From Leptospira ilyithenensis (GTDB taxonomy: Bacteria; Spirochaetota; Leptospiria; Leptospirales; Leptospiraceae): a stretch of DNA of 64,000 bases. Numbering within the stretch: the stretch's first letter is position 1; each line of letters starts with the position of its first letter. Under the pieces are notes generated by a model that saw nothing but the letters and a program-made list of their open reading frames with translations, was not told the origin of the DNA and did no database searches. Below, piece by piece: positions 15,592 through 24,533 of this stretch. A program made the position numbers and the translations under genes. The stretch is taken from NCBI RefSeq assembly GCF_004771005.1, contig NZ_RQHV01000061.1:62001-126000 (forward strand), given 5' to 3'.

Positions 15592-16584
15592 ATGACTCAA
15601 AAAATCAAAAGCATATACATTACCGGTGGGGCAGGTTATGTCGGTGCCGTATTAGTTCCTCGTCTGTTAGCTGACGGGTATAGTGTTACCGTGTTGGATC
15701 TTATGATCTATGGTGAGGAAGTTCTGAAAGACCATCCAAAGCTCACTAAAATAAAAGGTGATATCAGGGATCAGGAACTTTTAAAGAAGACGATTCCGGG
15801 TCATGACTCAGTTATTCATCTGGCTTGTATTTCCAATGATCCCAGTTTTGAATTGAATCCTAACTTGGGTAAGTCGATCAATTTGGATGCGTTTCGTCCT
15901 CTTGTTGAAATCAGTAAAGACAACAAAGTTCAGAGATTCATCTATGCTTCCTCTTCTTCCGTTTACGGAGTAAAAGAAGAGCCGAATGTAACCGAGGATT
16001 TTTCCCTCGAACCTCTGACTGATTATTCAAAATTCAAAGCAGATTGCGAAAAAATCCTCGCGGAGTATCAGTCTACTGATTTTACAACAGTGACCATCCG
16101 ACCGGCTACTGTTTGCGGATATTCTCCGAGACAAAGGCTGGACGTTGTTGTAAATATTCTGACAAACCTCGCTTTTCATAAAAGGGAAATCAGCGTATTC
16201 GGAGGAGCTCAACTCAGACCGAATATTCATATCGAAGATATGGTAGAGGCTTATTTGGTTTTATTGAACGCAGACAGCGAAAAAATCGGCGGTGAAATCT
16301 TTAACGCAGGTTATTTGAATTTTACAGTCTCTGAAATCGCAAATATGGTGAAGGAAGTAGTGGGTGAAGATGTGAAATTGGTTACAACTCCTACCAATGA
16401 CAACCGCTCCTATCATATTTCTTCCGATAAAATATTCAATAAACTGGGATTTCGGGCGAATCGTTCGATTAAACTCGCTGCAGAAGATTTAAGAAAGGCA
16501 TTTGAATCGGGATTACTTCCTAACTCATTATCCGATGAAAAATATTTTAACATTAAACGTATGCAATCGGTGCATTTGAGGTAA
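15592..16584 (+). CDS. NAD-dependent epimerase/dehydratase
   Basis: This extended SDR (330 aa) has ITGGAGYVGAVLVPRLL, HLACISNDPSFELNP, ASSSSVYGV and the catalytic YSKFK. The ISNDPS variant after the HLA motif marks a subgroup of nucleotide-sugar epimerase/dehydratases seen with DegT aminotransferases in surface-sugar clusters. It precedes two DegT genes by 4 bases. It could form the keto sugar that one of them aminates; that is inference. Confidence 0.83.
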   Translation: MTQKIKSIYITGGAGYVGAVLVPRLLADGYSVTVLDLMIYGEEVLKDHPKLTKIKGDIRDQELLKKTIPGHDSVIHLACISNDPSFELNPNLGKSINLDAFRPLVEISKDNKVQRFIYASSSSVYGVKEEPNVTEDFSLEPLTDYSKFKADCEKILAEYQSTDFTTVTIRPATVCGYSPRQRLDVVVNILTNLAFHKREISVFGGAQLRPNIHIEDMVEAYLVLLNADSEKIGGEIFNAGYLNFTVSEIANMVKEVVGEDVKLVTTPTNDNRSYHISSDKIFNKLGFRANRSIKLAAEDLRKAFESGLLPNSLSDEKYFNIKRMQSVHLR

Positions 16585-16588
16585 TTCC

Positions 16589-17689
16589 ATGGAAGTAAGA
16601 TATTCTTATTTAAAACAACAATTCGAAAACTGTGACGATTTATGGGATGAATTGAAAAAATTTGTTCCGACCGGGGACTTTACCTTGGGCAAACCTTTGC
16701 AGGAATTCGAAGGTAAGTTTGCAAAACTGATGGGAACAAAACACGCGATAGGTGTAAATTCCGGAACGGATGCGATTAAATTGTCCTTGAAAGCGCTTGG
16801 TGTGGGTTTCGGTGATGAAGTGATCACTACTGCAAATACGTTTGTTGCAACTGTCGGTGCTATTGCAGAGCTTGGAGCAAAACCGGTGTTTGTGGATTGC
16901 AACGATACGTTTTGTATGGATGTGGATCTTTTGGAAAGAGCAATCACTGAAAAAACAAAAGCGATCGTTCCTGTTCATTTCACAGGTTATATGACCGATA
17001 TGAGAAAGGTGCTTCCTATTGCTGAAAAGCACAAGCTCCCTATCGTGGAAGATGCCTGCCAGTCGATCTTAGGTGCCATTGACAATAAGAAGGCGGGAAC
17101 TTGGGGGAATGCAGGTGCTTTCTCACTTCATCCTTTAAAAAACCTCAATGTTTGGTCTGACGGTGGAGTCATCGTAACTAACGATGATAAGTTGGCATTT
17201 CAATTGAATCTTCTGCGTAACCACGGTTTGATTGATCGGGACAATGTGGAAATTCTGGGATACAATTCCAGGCTTGATACGATCCAAGCGGTCGTTGGAA
17301 ATTGGTTGATTCCGAATGCAGTTGATATTTCAAACAAGAGAATTGAAAATGCAAATTATTACGATAAAAATCTAAGCACGATTCCCGGGATCACTTTGCC
17401 TCCGAGACCCGTCGATTTCAGAATTGTTTATCACCTTTATATTGTTTTTGCGGAAAAAAGAGATCAGTTATTGGAACATTGTGTGAAGAAAGGAATTGAA
17501 GCCAAGGTTCATTACCCGATCCCGATTTACCGTCAAAGAGCACTTGCTTCTTACGGTTATAAGGAAGGCGATTTTCCTGTCACCGACGGTCATACCAAAA
17601 ACATAATTACATTTCCTTGTGATCAGCATTTATCCAAAGAAGAAATGGATTATGTTATTTCCACAGTAAAAGAATTCTACGCTAAATAA
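16589..17689 (+). CDS. DegT/DnrJ/EryC1/StrS family aminotransferase (first of a tandem pair)
   Basis: This PLP-dependent sugar aminotransferase (366 aa) has GVNSGTDAIKLSL (55-67), EDACQ with D155 for the PLP nitrogen, and the Schiff-base lysine K184 in SLHPLKNLNVW. The C-terminal part has HYPIPIYRQRA, typical of the sugar-binding loop. The family transfers an amino group from glutamate to a keto sugar nucleotide. The next gene encodes a paralog of exactly the same length with the same HPLKNLN lysine motif. Confidence 0.9.
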   Translation: MEVRYSYLKQQFENCDDLWDELKKFVPTGDFTLGKPLQEFEGKFAKLMGTKHAIGVNSGTDAIKLSLKALGVGFGDEVITTANTFVATVGAIAELGAKPVFVDCNDTFCMDVDLLERAITEKTKAIVPVHFTGYMTDMRKVLPIAEKHKLPIVEDACQSILGAIDNKKAGTWGNAGAFSLHPLKNLNVWSDGGVIVTNDDKLAFQLNLLRNHGLIDRDNVEILGYNSRLDTIQAVVGNWLIPNAVDISNKRIENANYYDKNLSTIPGITLPPRPVDFRIVYHLYIVFAEKRDQLLEHCVKKGIEAKVHYPIPIYRQRALASYGYKEGDFPVTDGHTKNIITFPCDQHLSKEEMDYVISTVKEFYAK

Positions 17690-17699
17690 GGACCAAACA

Positions 17700-18800
17700 A
17701 TGATTAGTATCCCTTACATTAATTTAACCGAACAATGGAAGTTTGAACGGGAAGAATTATTACCGATTATTGATTCCGTTTTGAGTTCCGGTCAATATAT
17801 CGGCGGACAAGAGGTAAGTAAGTTCGAAGAGAGTGTGGCAAAGTTCTGCGGGGTGAAATACGCAGTTGCTTTGAATAGCGGAACGGATGCGCTCATATTC
17901 GGACTTTGGGAACTTGGTGTGCGCCCGGGAGATGAGGTAATCACTCCTCCTAACTCTTTTATCGCTTCTACCGCTGCCATAGTTCAGTTAAAAGCGAAAC
18001 CGGTTTTTGTCGATGTGGGTGAAGATCAGAATTTGGATCCTTCCAAATTGGAAAAAGCAATCACTTCCAAAACAAAAGCGATCATGCCGGTCCACTTGAC
18101 AGGTAGAATTGCGGCAATGAACGAGATCATGAGTATTGCGAATCAACATTCCATACCGGTCATTGAAGATGCAGCACAGGCAATCGGTTCCAGGTATGAT
18201 GGCAAACCGAGCGGTTCCATCGGAAGCATAGGATGTTTTTCCACACATCCTTTGAAAAATTTAAACGCATGCGGGGATGGCGGTTTCCTTACGACCAACG
18301 ATGAAAAAGTTTATACATCCGTAAGTAGAACGCGAAACCATGGTTTGGTGGATAGAAATACCGTAGGTGAGTTCGGTTCTGTTTCCAGAATGGATGCTCT
18401 CCAGGCTGCCATCTTGAATTACCGCTTGGCCCGTATGCCGGAAGTAACTGAAAAAAGGCGCAAAAACGCAAAATCATACACTTCCTTATTGAACAAAAAG
18501 AACGTCTTTATCCCTGAAGATAAACCTTTTGAGTTTAACACCTATCATACCTTTGTGATCCAAGTGGACAAACGTGACGAGTTGAGAAATCATTTATTGT
18601 CTTTGGGAATCGAAACTTCCATTCATTACCCGATTCCCATTCACCTTCAACCGGCTAGCAAAGGTTTGGGTTACAAAAAAGGAGACTTCCCTGTGACTGA
18701 GAAACAGGCGGATCGAATTTTGACTTTACCTGTTCATCAATATTTGAAAGAAGCTGATTTGACCAAAATTGCGGAAACGATAAATCAATTTTATCAGTGA
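17700..18800 (+). CDS. DegT/DnrJ/EryC1/StrS family aminotransferase (second of a tandem pair)
   Basis: This paralog of the preceding enzyme (also 366 aa) has ALNSGTDALIFGL (57-69), EDAAQ with D157, and PLP lysine K186 in STHPLKNLNAC. Similar HYPIPIH and KGDFPVTE segments run through both, so the pair probably arose by duplication and then diverged. Two aminotransferases side by side suggest a di-amino sugar, or one amination each for two sugars of the same branch. The following HAD-kinase gene starts 3 bases after the stop. Confidence 0.9.
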   Translation: MISIPYINLTEQWKFEREELLPIIDSVLSSGQYIGGQEVSKFEESVAKFCGVKYAVALNSGTDALIFGLWELGVRPGDEVITPPNSFIASTAAIVQLKAKPVFVDVGEDQNLDPSKLEKAITSKTKAIMPVHLTGRIAAMNEIMSIANQHSIPVIEDAAQAIGSRYDGKPSGSIGSIGCFSTHPLKNLNACGDGGFLTTNDEKVYTSVSRTRNHGLVDRNTVGEFGSVSRMDALQAAILNYRLARMPEVTEKRRKNAKSYTSLLNKKNVFIPEDKPFEFNTYHTFVIQVDKRDELRNHLLSLGIETSIHYPIPIHLQPASKGLGYKKGDFPVTEKQADRILTLPVHQYLKEADLTKIAETINQFYQ

Positions 18801-18803
18801 GCA

Positions 18804-20438
18804 ATGAAGATAGGAATCGATCTCGATAATACGATCATATCGTACGATAAGTCCTTTGCACTTGCGGGAAAAAAGTTAAATTTAATCCCGGAAGATTGGT
18901 TCGGATCCAAATTGGAAGTTCGTGAGTTTTTGCGAAAATCTCCGGACGGCGAAGACAAATGGCAGAGGTTGCAAGGTAAGGTATACGGACGTTATCTTGA
19001 TCTGGCGGAATTATACCCGGGAGTTTATCGGTTTTTATGGAGATGCAAAAAGAAGGGAATTCCGGTAGATATAGTCAGTCATAAAACGGAATACGGACAT
19101 TATGATGATGAAAAAGTATCTCTTCGAAAAGCTGCGCTTGATTTTTTGTCCGCTAACGGACTAAATACGGCTGACGAAAAAAGTTTTATAAGGAATGTTT
19201 CCTTTCATAATACCAAAGAAGAAAAAGTCGGATATATAAAGAATCAAAACTATTCTTATTTTATAGACGATCTCAAGGAAATATTGATTCATCCTGATTT
19301 GGAAACCATCGAACGTAAGTTATTTTTCGATCCGAATCAGGCATATCAGGATTTTAGTTTAAAAAATACCGATGTGGTTACCAGTTGGGGAGAAATAGAA
19401 GATTCCATTCTTGGAAAATATACCCAGGAAGATTTGGAATATTTTCGTACGGAATTCGGTTTTCCCGAATTGAAAACCGCATATTGGTCGGAAGGGCAGG
19501 GCAATTCTAGGATTGCTTATTTGGAAACATCCGACTCGAAGAAGTTTGCTTTGAAACTTTATCCTGCCGATTCCAATCACAACCGTTTGAGTTCCGAATT
19601 TTTCGGATTTAAACTTCTACATCAGAATTCAGTTAAAAACGTTCCGCTTCCGATTCATTGCAGTCCTCAGTTGAATTGTGCCGTTTACGAATGGGTGAAC
19701 GGGGAAAAGATTCATTCTTCCTCCGACGAAGTGTTGGATGCGATGCTTGGCATGATGAAGAATCTGAATGGGCTCGCAAAAACGGAGTTATTCGACGGGA
19801 TGGCAAGGGCTTCTGCATCCTGTTTTTCCGGGCAGGACATAGAAAATCAAATTCAGCACAGATTAAAACTGCTTTATCCCGCTACTGAAGCACACAAAGA
19901 TCTGAAAGAGTTTTTGGATAAGGATTTGGTACCGTTTAAGGATTTTTTGATCGGATGGGTAAAGGACCATTGGGGTGATGAAACCCGATATGATCTACCG
20001 ATAGCAAAACAGTTTTTAACTTTAAGTCCTTCCGATTTCGGATTTCATAATATGTTGAAGAGCCAAAATGGAGAGATCGTTTTTTTGGATTTCGAATATT
20101 TCGGTTGGGATGATCCGGTCAAATTGATCGTGGATGTTTCCTTTCATCCTGCCATGAATTTGGAAGAAGATGCGATATCCTATTGGAAACAAGGTATGTT
20201 TTCCATTTTCGGCCGGTCTTTGGAAAAGAGGTATGAGACTACCTGGGCGATGTATTCTTTATGCTGGTGTTTGATTTTACTCAATGAATTCAGGAAAGAT
20301 ATCTGGATGAGAAGAGTATTGGCAAATAGCGATAAACAAAATAGCAAAACTGAAATTTTGAAAAAACAGTTAAACAAATCGATTCATTTATTTCAAATCA
20401 TTAGACAAAGTTTTTATAAACAAATAGGGAAAGGTTAA
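18804..20438 (+). CDS. HAD-like domain fused to an aminoglycoside-phosphotransferase-type kinase
   Basis: This 544-aa two-domain protein has an N-terminal HAD-like region (about 1-190) opening with IGIDLDNT (D6, D8, T10: the DxDxT nucleophile motif), with VSHKTEYG and FIDDLKEI as later motifs. From about residue 220 a choline/aminoglycoside kinase fold follows: AYWSEGQGNSRIAY (nucleotide loop), KFALKLYP (lysine), VYEWVNGEKI (hinge), PSDFGFHNML in place of HxDxxxxN (the His is Pro; D and N are kept) and FLDFEYFGWDDP (metal-binding DFE). It could phosphorylate and dephosphorylate sugars in the amino-sugar branch. The pairing of domains is unusual to me; the substrate is unknown. Confidence 0.75.
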   Translation: MKIGIDLDNTIISYDKSFALAGKKLNLIPEDWFGSKLEVREFLRKSPDGEDKWQRLQGKVYGRYLDLAELYPGVYRFLWRCKKKGIPVDIVSHKTEYGHYDDEKVSLRKAALDFLSANGLNTADEKSFIRNVSFHNTKEEKVGYIKNQNYSYFIDDLKEILIHPDLETIERKLFFDPNQAYQDFSLKNTDVVTSWGEIEDSILGKYTQEDLEYFRTEFGFPELKTAYWSEGQGNSRIAYLETSDSKKFALKLYPADSNHNRLSSEFFGFKLLHQNSVKNVPLPIHCSPQLNCAVYEWVNGEKIHSSSDEVLDAMLGMMKNLNGLAKTELFDGMARASASCFSGQDIENQIQHRLKLLYPATEAHKDLKEFLDKDLVPFKDFLIGWVKDHWGDETRYDLPIAKQFLTLSPSDFGFHNMLKSQNGEIVFLDFEYFGWDDPVKLIVDVSFHPAMNLEEDAISYWKQGMFSIFGRSLEKRYETTWAMYSLCWCLILLNEFRKDIWMRRVLANSDKQNSKTEILKKQLNKSIHLFQIIRQSFYKQIGKG

Positions 20439-20444
20439 TTTCAT

Positions 20445-21245
20445 ATGGACGTTCGTTCCAAACAATTAAGAAGACTGATCGTAGAAATGATGGAAGTGGA
20501 AAAGAGAGGGCATATAGGTCCCGCACTTTCTTTGATAGAAATACTTCGTGTACTTTATGATGATATATTGAAATTCGATCCGAAGAAACCGAATTGGGAA
20601 GATAGGGACCGATTGATTCTGAGTAAGGGACACGGTTGTTTGGGATTGTATTCCATCCTTGCCGACAAAGGATTTTTTCCTATGGATGTTTTAAAAACAT
20701 TCGGTAAGCCGGATTCGATTCTAGGAGGCCACCCCGAAAGAGACAAGGTTCCCGGTGTGGAAGCTTCCACAGGTGCTTTGGGGCATGGTCTGCCGATCGG
20801 TGTGGGAATTGCGATCGCATCAAAAATCAAAAAGAAAGATTTTCGGGTCTTTGTCATTACTGGTGACGGAGAAATCAATGAGGGTTCCGTATGGGAGGCT
20901 GCATTATGTGCTTCCAAGCATGCTTTGTCCAACCTAACAGTGATTGTCGACTATAATAAATTGCAATCGTACGGCCCTACAAAAGAGGTTTTGGATCTTG
21001 AACCGATTATGGACAAATGGATGAGTTTCGGATTTGCAACGGTAGAAGTGGACGGCCATAATGTTTCCGATCTGCAAACTCTATTCAAAAGCCTGCCTAA
21101 AGACAAAAACAAACCCACCGCGATCATAGCACATACGATCAAAGGGAAGGGGTTTCCTATGGCGGAGGGAAATCCTTTATGGCATCATAAAAACAAAATT
21201 TCTCCCGAAGAATTTTCCGCAATGTATCAAAGTTTGGAAGGATAA
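20445..21245 (+). CDS. Transketolase, N-terminal (TPP-binding) subunit
   Basis: This 266-aa protein carries the TPP-binding half of a split transketolase: SKGHGCLGLYSILA, GHPERDKVPGVEASTGALGH, and the GDGEINEGSVWEA metal/TPP motif ending with DYNKLQ. It pairs with the next gene (C-terminal subunit), 6 bases away. A transketolase here is unlikely to serve central metabolism; more likely it transfers a two-carbon ketol unit in the synthesis of an unusual sugar. That is inference from the neighbours (aminotransferases, 2OG oxygenase, LIC12192 family, Nudix). Confidence 0.9.
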   Translation: MDVRSKQLRRLIVEMMEVEKRGHIGPALSLIEILRVLYDDILKFDPKKPNWEDRDRLILSKGHGCLGLYSILADKGFFPMDVLKTFGKPDSILGGHPERDKVPGVEASTGALGHGLPIGVGIAIASKIKKKDFRVFVITGDGEINEGSVWEAALCASKHALSNLTVIVDYNKLQSYGPTKEVLDLEPIMDKWMSFGFATVEVDGHNVSDLQTLFKSLPKDKNKPTAIIAHTIKGKGFPMAEGNPLWHHKNKISPEEFSAMYQSLEG

Positions 21246-21251
21246 AATAAG

Positions 21252-22178
21252 ATGCGTAATACTAGTTTAAAATCTGTTTATCAATTGGCTTTAAAAGATC
21301 CCAGGATTGTTTATATCGGTTCCGATTTGGGTGCGGGCATTCTGGATGAAATGAAAAGAGATATTCCCGATCGTTTCTTTATGGAAGGAGTCAGCGAACA
21401 ACATATAGTCGGTATGTCGGCGGGACTTGCCATGGAAGGATTTATTCCTTATGTAAATACAATTGCAACTTTTCTTACGAGAAGATGTTTCGAACAAGTT
21501 GCTGTGGATTTATGTTTGCATGATTTACCTGTCCGTTTGATCGCAAACGGAGGAGGGGCGGTATATGCTCCGCTTGGGCCTACTCATTTGGCCGTTGAGG
21601 ATATCGCAATTCTCAGAGCACTTCCGAATATGACGATCATTGCTCCGTGCGATGCGGAAGAAATGAAACGATTGATGCCTCATACCGTCGATTGGCCGCA
21701 CCCTATCTACATTCGTCTCGGCAAAGGCGGGGATGCGATTGTCAGCAAACCGGAGTTAGATTTTAAAATAGGAAAAGCTATTTTATTAAAAGAACCAAAG
21801 GACGGAGTTTTTGTTTCCACCGGAGTAATGACTCAACTCGCACTTCAAGCGTGTGAAATATTGGCCGAAAAAGGATTTCATTGCGGAGTAATGCATATGC
21901 ATACGATCAAACCTTTGGACAATGAAGCTCTTACGAAATGGCTTCCGAATGTGAAATCGGTAGTCACTGTGGAAGAACACACTCGTATCGGGGGACTCGG
22001 AAGTGCCGTATTGGAATTTTGCAATGATCATATGCCTGACCAAGCTTCCAAAATAAAAAGAATCGGAATCCCCGACAAATTTGCGGATAAATACGGCAGC
22101 CAGGATAGTCTTTTGGCGTATTGGGGGATTTCAAAAGAAACTCTTGCGCAGACGATGTTGGACAAATTGAAACCTTAA
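21252..22178 (+). CDS. Transketolase, C-terminal (pyrimidine-binding) subunit
   Basis: This 308-aa protein has the catalytic/pyrimidine domain, with RFFMEGVSEQHIVGMSAGLA including the TPP-activating glutamate, and a C-terminal domain (VVTVEEHTRIGGLGSAV). Together with the previous gene it builds a heterodimeric transketolase-like enzyme. Both subunits show no obvious loss. The following 35-base gap leads to the 2OG oxygenase gene. Confidence 0.9.
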   Translation: MRNTSLKSVYQLALKDPRIVYIGSDLGAGILDEMKRDIPDRFFMEGVSEQHIVGMSAGLAMEGFIPYVNTIATFLTRRCFEQVAVDLCLHDLPVRLIANGGGAVYAPLGPTHLAVEDIAILRALPNMTIIAPCDAEEMKRLMPHTVDWPHPIYIRLGKGGDAIVSKPELDFKIGKAILLKEPKDGVFVSTGVMTQLALQACEILAEKGFHCGVMHMHTIKPLDNEALTKWLPNVKSVVTVEEHTRIGGLGSAVLEFCNDHMPDQASKIKRIGIPDKFADKYGSQDSLLAYWGISKETLAQTMLDKLKP

Positions 22179-22213
22179 GAGTTTCAAATCTAGTAATGTA
22201 AGAGGTTCTAGTC

Positions 22214-23008
22214 TTGTTCTTAGATGATGATGAAATAAAACTATCGGATGAATATTTACTCAATGGATATATTATCCGCGATGCTCCGAATAAAGTCGCA
22301 TTGGATTGGATAAAGGATAAAATTGCGGATATAGTCAGAGATATCCTTGGCATTTCCAAGAATGAAACTTCCGACGAATTATTAAACAATATTCATAAAA
22401 AAGTCAGCATAGCCGATTTGAATAACTTCAGATTGAAAGTGATTCAATCGATGAACAATCTGGAAGATTTGAGACTGAACTACTTTAAATCGGCTAGACC
22501 GTATTTGGAAAGTTTGGTGGGGAACGAACTTGCGATGCAGCTAAGAATCAATCTTAGCATTCAATTGCCGGATGACAGCAGTTCGTTGTTGCCTGTCCAT
22601 GCGGATACATGGTCGGGAGATTCTCCTTACGAGATCGTGCTCTGGATCCCTCTTGTGGATTGTTTTAAAACCAAGTCGATGTATCATTTGTCGCCTAAAC
22701 ATTTTGACAGCTTGAGAGATGATTTTAAGTCAAGATCGGGATTAACAAGCGAAGAATTATATCAATCCATTTCAAAAGAAGTTAAGTTTTTGGAAATCAA
22801 ATACGGCCAGGTTTTACTTTTCGACCAAGGACTTCCCCATGGCAATCGAGTGAACCGGGAACCCGAAACCCGTTGGTCTATGAACTGCAGATTCAAAGGA
22901 GTTTTTACTCCTTATGGAGATAAAAAAATAGGAGAGTTTTTCGATCCGATCACTCTTAGAGCTACCTCAAGGGTGGGAATGGGGTATAAGTTCCCAAGTG
23001 TCAAATGA
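22214..23008 (+). CDS. Sporadic carbohydrate cluster 2OG-Fe(II) oxygenase
   Basis: This 264-aa non-haem iron oxygenase-like protein has the facial triad candidates H129 and D131 (PVHADTW) and a distal His in LFDQGLPHGNRVNRE, followed by R residues for 2-oxoglutarate (ETRWSMNCRFKG). It matches the family I know as 'sporadic carbohydrate cluster 2OG-Fe(II) oxygenase'. It starts at TTG 22214 behind AGAGG. No ATG lies early in the frame. It would hydroxylate or oxidatively modify a sugar. The next gene overlaps by ATGA. Confidence 0.82.
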   Translation: MFLDDDEIKLSDEYLLNGYIIRDAPNKVALDWIKDKIADIVRDILGISKNETSDELLNNIHKKVSIADLNNFRLKVIQSMNNLEDLRLNYFKSARPYLESLVGNELAMQLRINLSIQLPDDSSSLLPVHADTWSGDSPYEIVLWIPLVDCFKTKSMYHLSPKHFDSLRDDFKSRSGLTSEELYQSISKEVKFLEIKYGQVLLFDQGLPHGNRVNREPETRWSMNCRFKGVFTPYGDKKIGEFFDPITLRATSRVGMGYKFPSVK

Positions 23009-23397
23009 AAGGTGTAAGAGGGTATGTATTCAGCAGATCCTTCTTAGGGGAAAGAGCTCCGCAACATGTTCAAAATATAGTCATCAGAGATTATTGTCAA
23101 AAAAACGGACTGCATTATCTATTGAGCGCTACCGAATATGCGATGGAAGATTGTTTTTTGATCCTAAAACAGGTATTAGACGACCTGGACAATCTGGACG
23201 GAATCATAGCTTATAGTTTATACCAACTGCCTACCGGGGAATCCGAACGACTTGCGATCTATGATACGATTTTAAAAAAGGGCAAAAAGTTTTACTTTGC
23301 GGTCGAAGGGATTAAACTCGAAAAACAATCGGATGCGGATAGAATTGAAAATCTTTGGAAAATAAAACTCATATTGCCTAATTGTTTGAATTACTGA
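23005..23397 (+). CDS. Sporadic carbohydrate cluster protein, LIC12192 family
   Basis: This 130-aa protein starts MKGVRGYVFSRSFLGERAPQ and contains YAMEDCF and IIAYSLYQLP, the pattern of the LIC12192 family, named from the Leptospira interrogans rfb locus and found patchily in carbohydrate gene clusters. No biochemical function is known to me. It looks soluble, with alternating strands and helices and a conserved N-terminal half. It overlaps the 2OG oxygenase gene by four bases and is followed by a Nudix gene after 3 bases. Confidence 0.85.
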   Translation: MKGVRGYVFSRSFLGERAPQHVQNIVIRDYCQKNGLHYLLSATEYAMEDCFLILKQVLDDLDNLDGIIAYSLYQLPTGESERLAIYDTILKKGKKFYFAVEGIKLEKQSDADRIENLWKIKLILPNCLNY

Positions 23398-23400
23398 CAT

Positions 23401-23829
23401 ATGAATCATGCCGTTAAAGCATTAATTTATAGAGACGATACCCGCATCTTACTGCAACAGCGTGATTACAATCCGGGGATTGTCTTCCAAGGTTATTGGA
23501 CTTTTTTTGGCGGACAGGTGGAAACAGGCGAGAGTCTGAAAGATGCGCTGAAACGGGAATTGTTAGAAGAGCTTGAATATAGTCCAGGCAATGTAGGCGA
23601 AGAGTTGTTTCAGTGGGAATGGAGAGGAGACAATCCTTTCTGTTGTAATCATTGTTTGCCGGTACTTATGAAAGCAGACGAAAATACTTTGGTTCTTAAG
23701 GAAGGTCTTGCGATGAAGTGGTTCTTGTTTGAAGAATTGCACGAAGAGCTTCCGTTAGTTCCGGGTGTTTACGAGAATCTCGGCAAGATTAAAGAATTTT
23801 TAGATCGGACTTTTTCTGAGAAAACATAG
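23401..23829 (+). CDS. NUDIX hydrolase
   Basis: This 142-aa Nudix protein has a box at about residues 39-60: GGQVETGESLKDAL followed by KRELLEELEY, with the expected REx2EE core. Nudix enzymes split nucleotide diphosphate derivatives; within a sugar cluster a nucleotide-sugar or GDP-mannose-type substrate is likely. Its place between the LIC12192-family gene and a methyltransferase suggests it belongs to the same sugar module. Confidence 0.88.
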   Translation: MNHAVKALIYRDDTRILLQQRDYNPGIVFQGYWTFFGGQVETGESLKDALKRELLEELEYSPGNVGEELFQWEWRGDNPFCCNHCLPVLMKADENTLVLKEGLAMKWFLFEELHEELPLVPGVYENLGKIKEFLDRTFSEKT

Positions 23830-23835
23830 AACATT

Positions 23836-24501
23836 ATGGGAAAATTAAAAAACATCGTTACTCCTTTGCATAAAGCTACCGCAAGGGATTATCTTGCACG
23901 TATGCAAGATAACAAAGTGGAATGCATGCTGAAAGCGAAAGAGTATGGTTTCGACTATTGGGATGGAGACAGAAGATTCGGCTACGGCGGATACAAATAT
24001 ATCCCGGGTAGATGGAAGCCTGTTGCGGAAGCGTTAATCAAGGATTATTCTTTGGGTCCGGGTTCGAAGGTTTTGGACATAGGTTGCGGAAAAGGTTTTT
24101 TGCTTTATGAAATGTTACTGATTGAACCCGGCTTGAAAATCGTCGGATTCGATTCATCCGATTATGGTTTAACGCACGCTAAAGAAGAAGTGAAGCCGTT
24201 TTTGTTCAATCATCGCGCGGAGAACGTCTATCCGTTCGGTGATAAAGAGTTCGATTTGGTGATCTCTCTCGGCACTTTTCACAATCTAAGATTGTCCCAA
24301 TTGAAACAATCTTTAGGTGAAGTGGAAAGAGTCGGAAAACAGGGATATATCATGCTTGAAAGTTACCGTAACGAGCTGGAACTTTTTAACCTGGAATGTT
24401 GGGCTTTGACTGCCGAAACCCTTTTGGGTGTTTCCGATTGGATCTGGCTCTACCGGGAATTCGGATATTCCGGAGATTACGAATTTATCTTTTTTGAATA
24501 G
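23836..24501 (+). CDS. Class I SAM-dependent methyltransferase
   Basis: This 221-aa methyltransferase has KVLDIGCGKGFLLYEML (motif I, about 75-91), IVGFDSSDYGL and FDLVISLGTFHNL. An N-terminal region of some 70 residues contains YWDGDRRFGYGGYKYIPGRW, a conserved-looking substrate segment. It is probably a sugar methyltransferase in the transketolase/LIC12192 module. It starts 6 bases after the Nudix stop. Confidence 0.87.
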   Translation: MGKLKNIVTPLHKATARDYLARMQDNKVECMLKAKEYGFDYWDGDRRFGYGGYKYIPGRWKPVAEALIKDYSLGPGSKVLDIGCGKGFLLYEMLLIEPGLKIVGFDSSDYGLTHAKEEVKPFLFNHRAENVYPFGDKEFDLVISLGTFHNLRLSQLKQSLGEVERVGKQGYIMLESYRNELELFNLECWALTAETLLGVSDWIWLYREFGYSGDYEFIFFE

Positions 24502-24533
24502 AGAATCTTTCCGAAGATTGAAAATACAATTTA

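Noticed and set aside
20445..22178. Transketolase subunits as housekeeping pentose-phosphate enzymes
   Set aside because: They sit inside an uninterrupted sugar-modification series with tight spacing; a housekeeping role cannot be excluded but is less likely.
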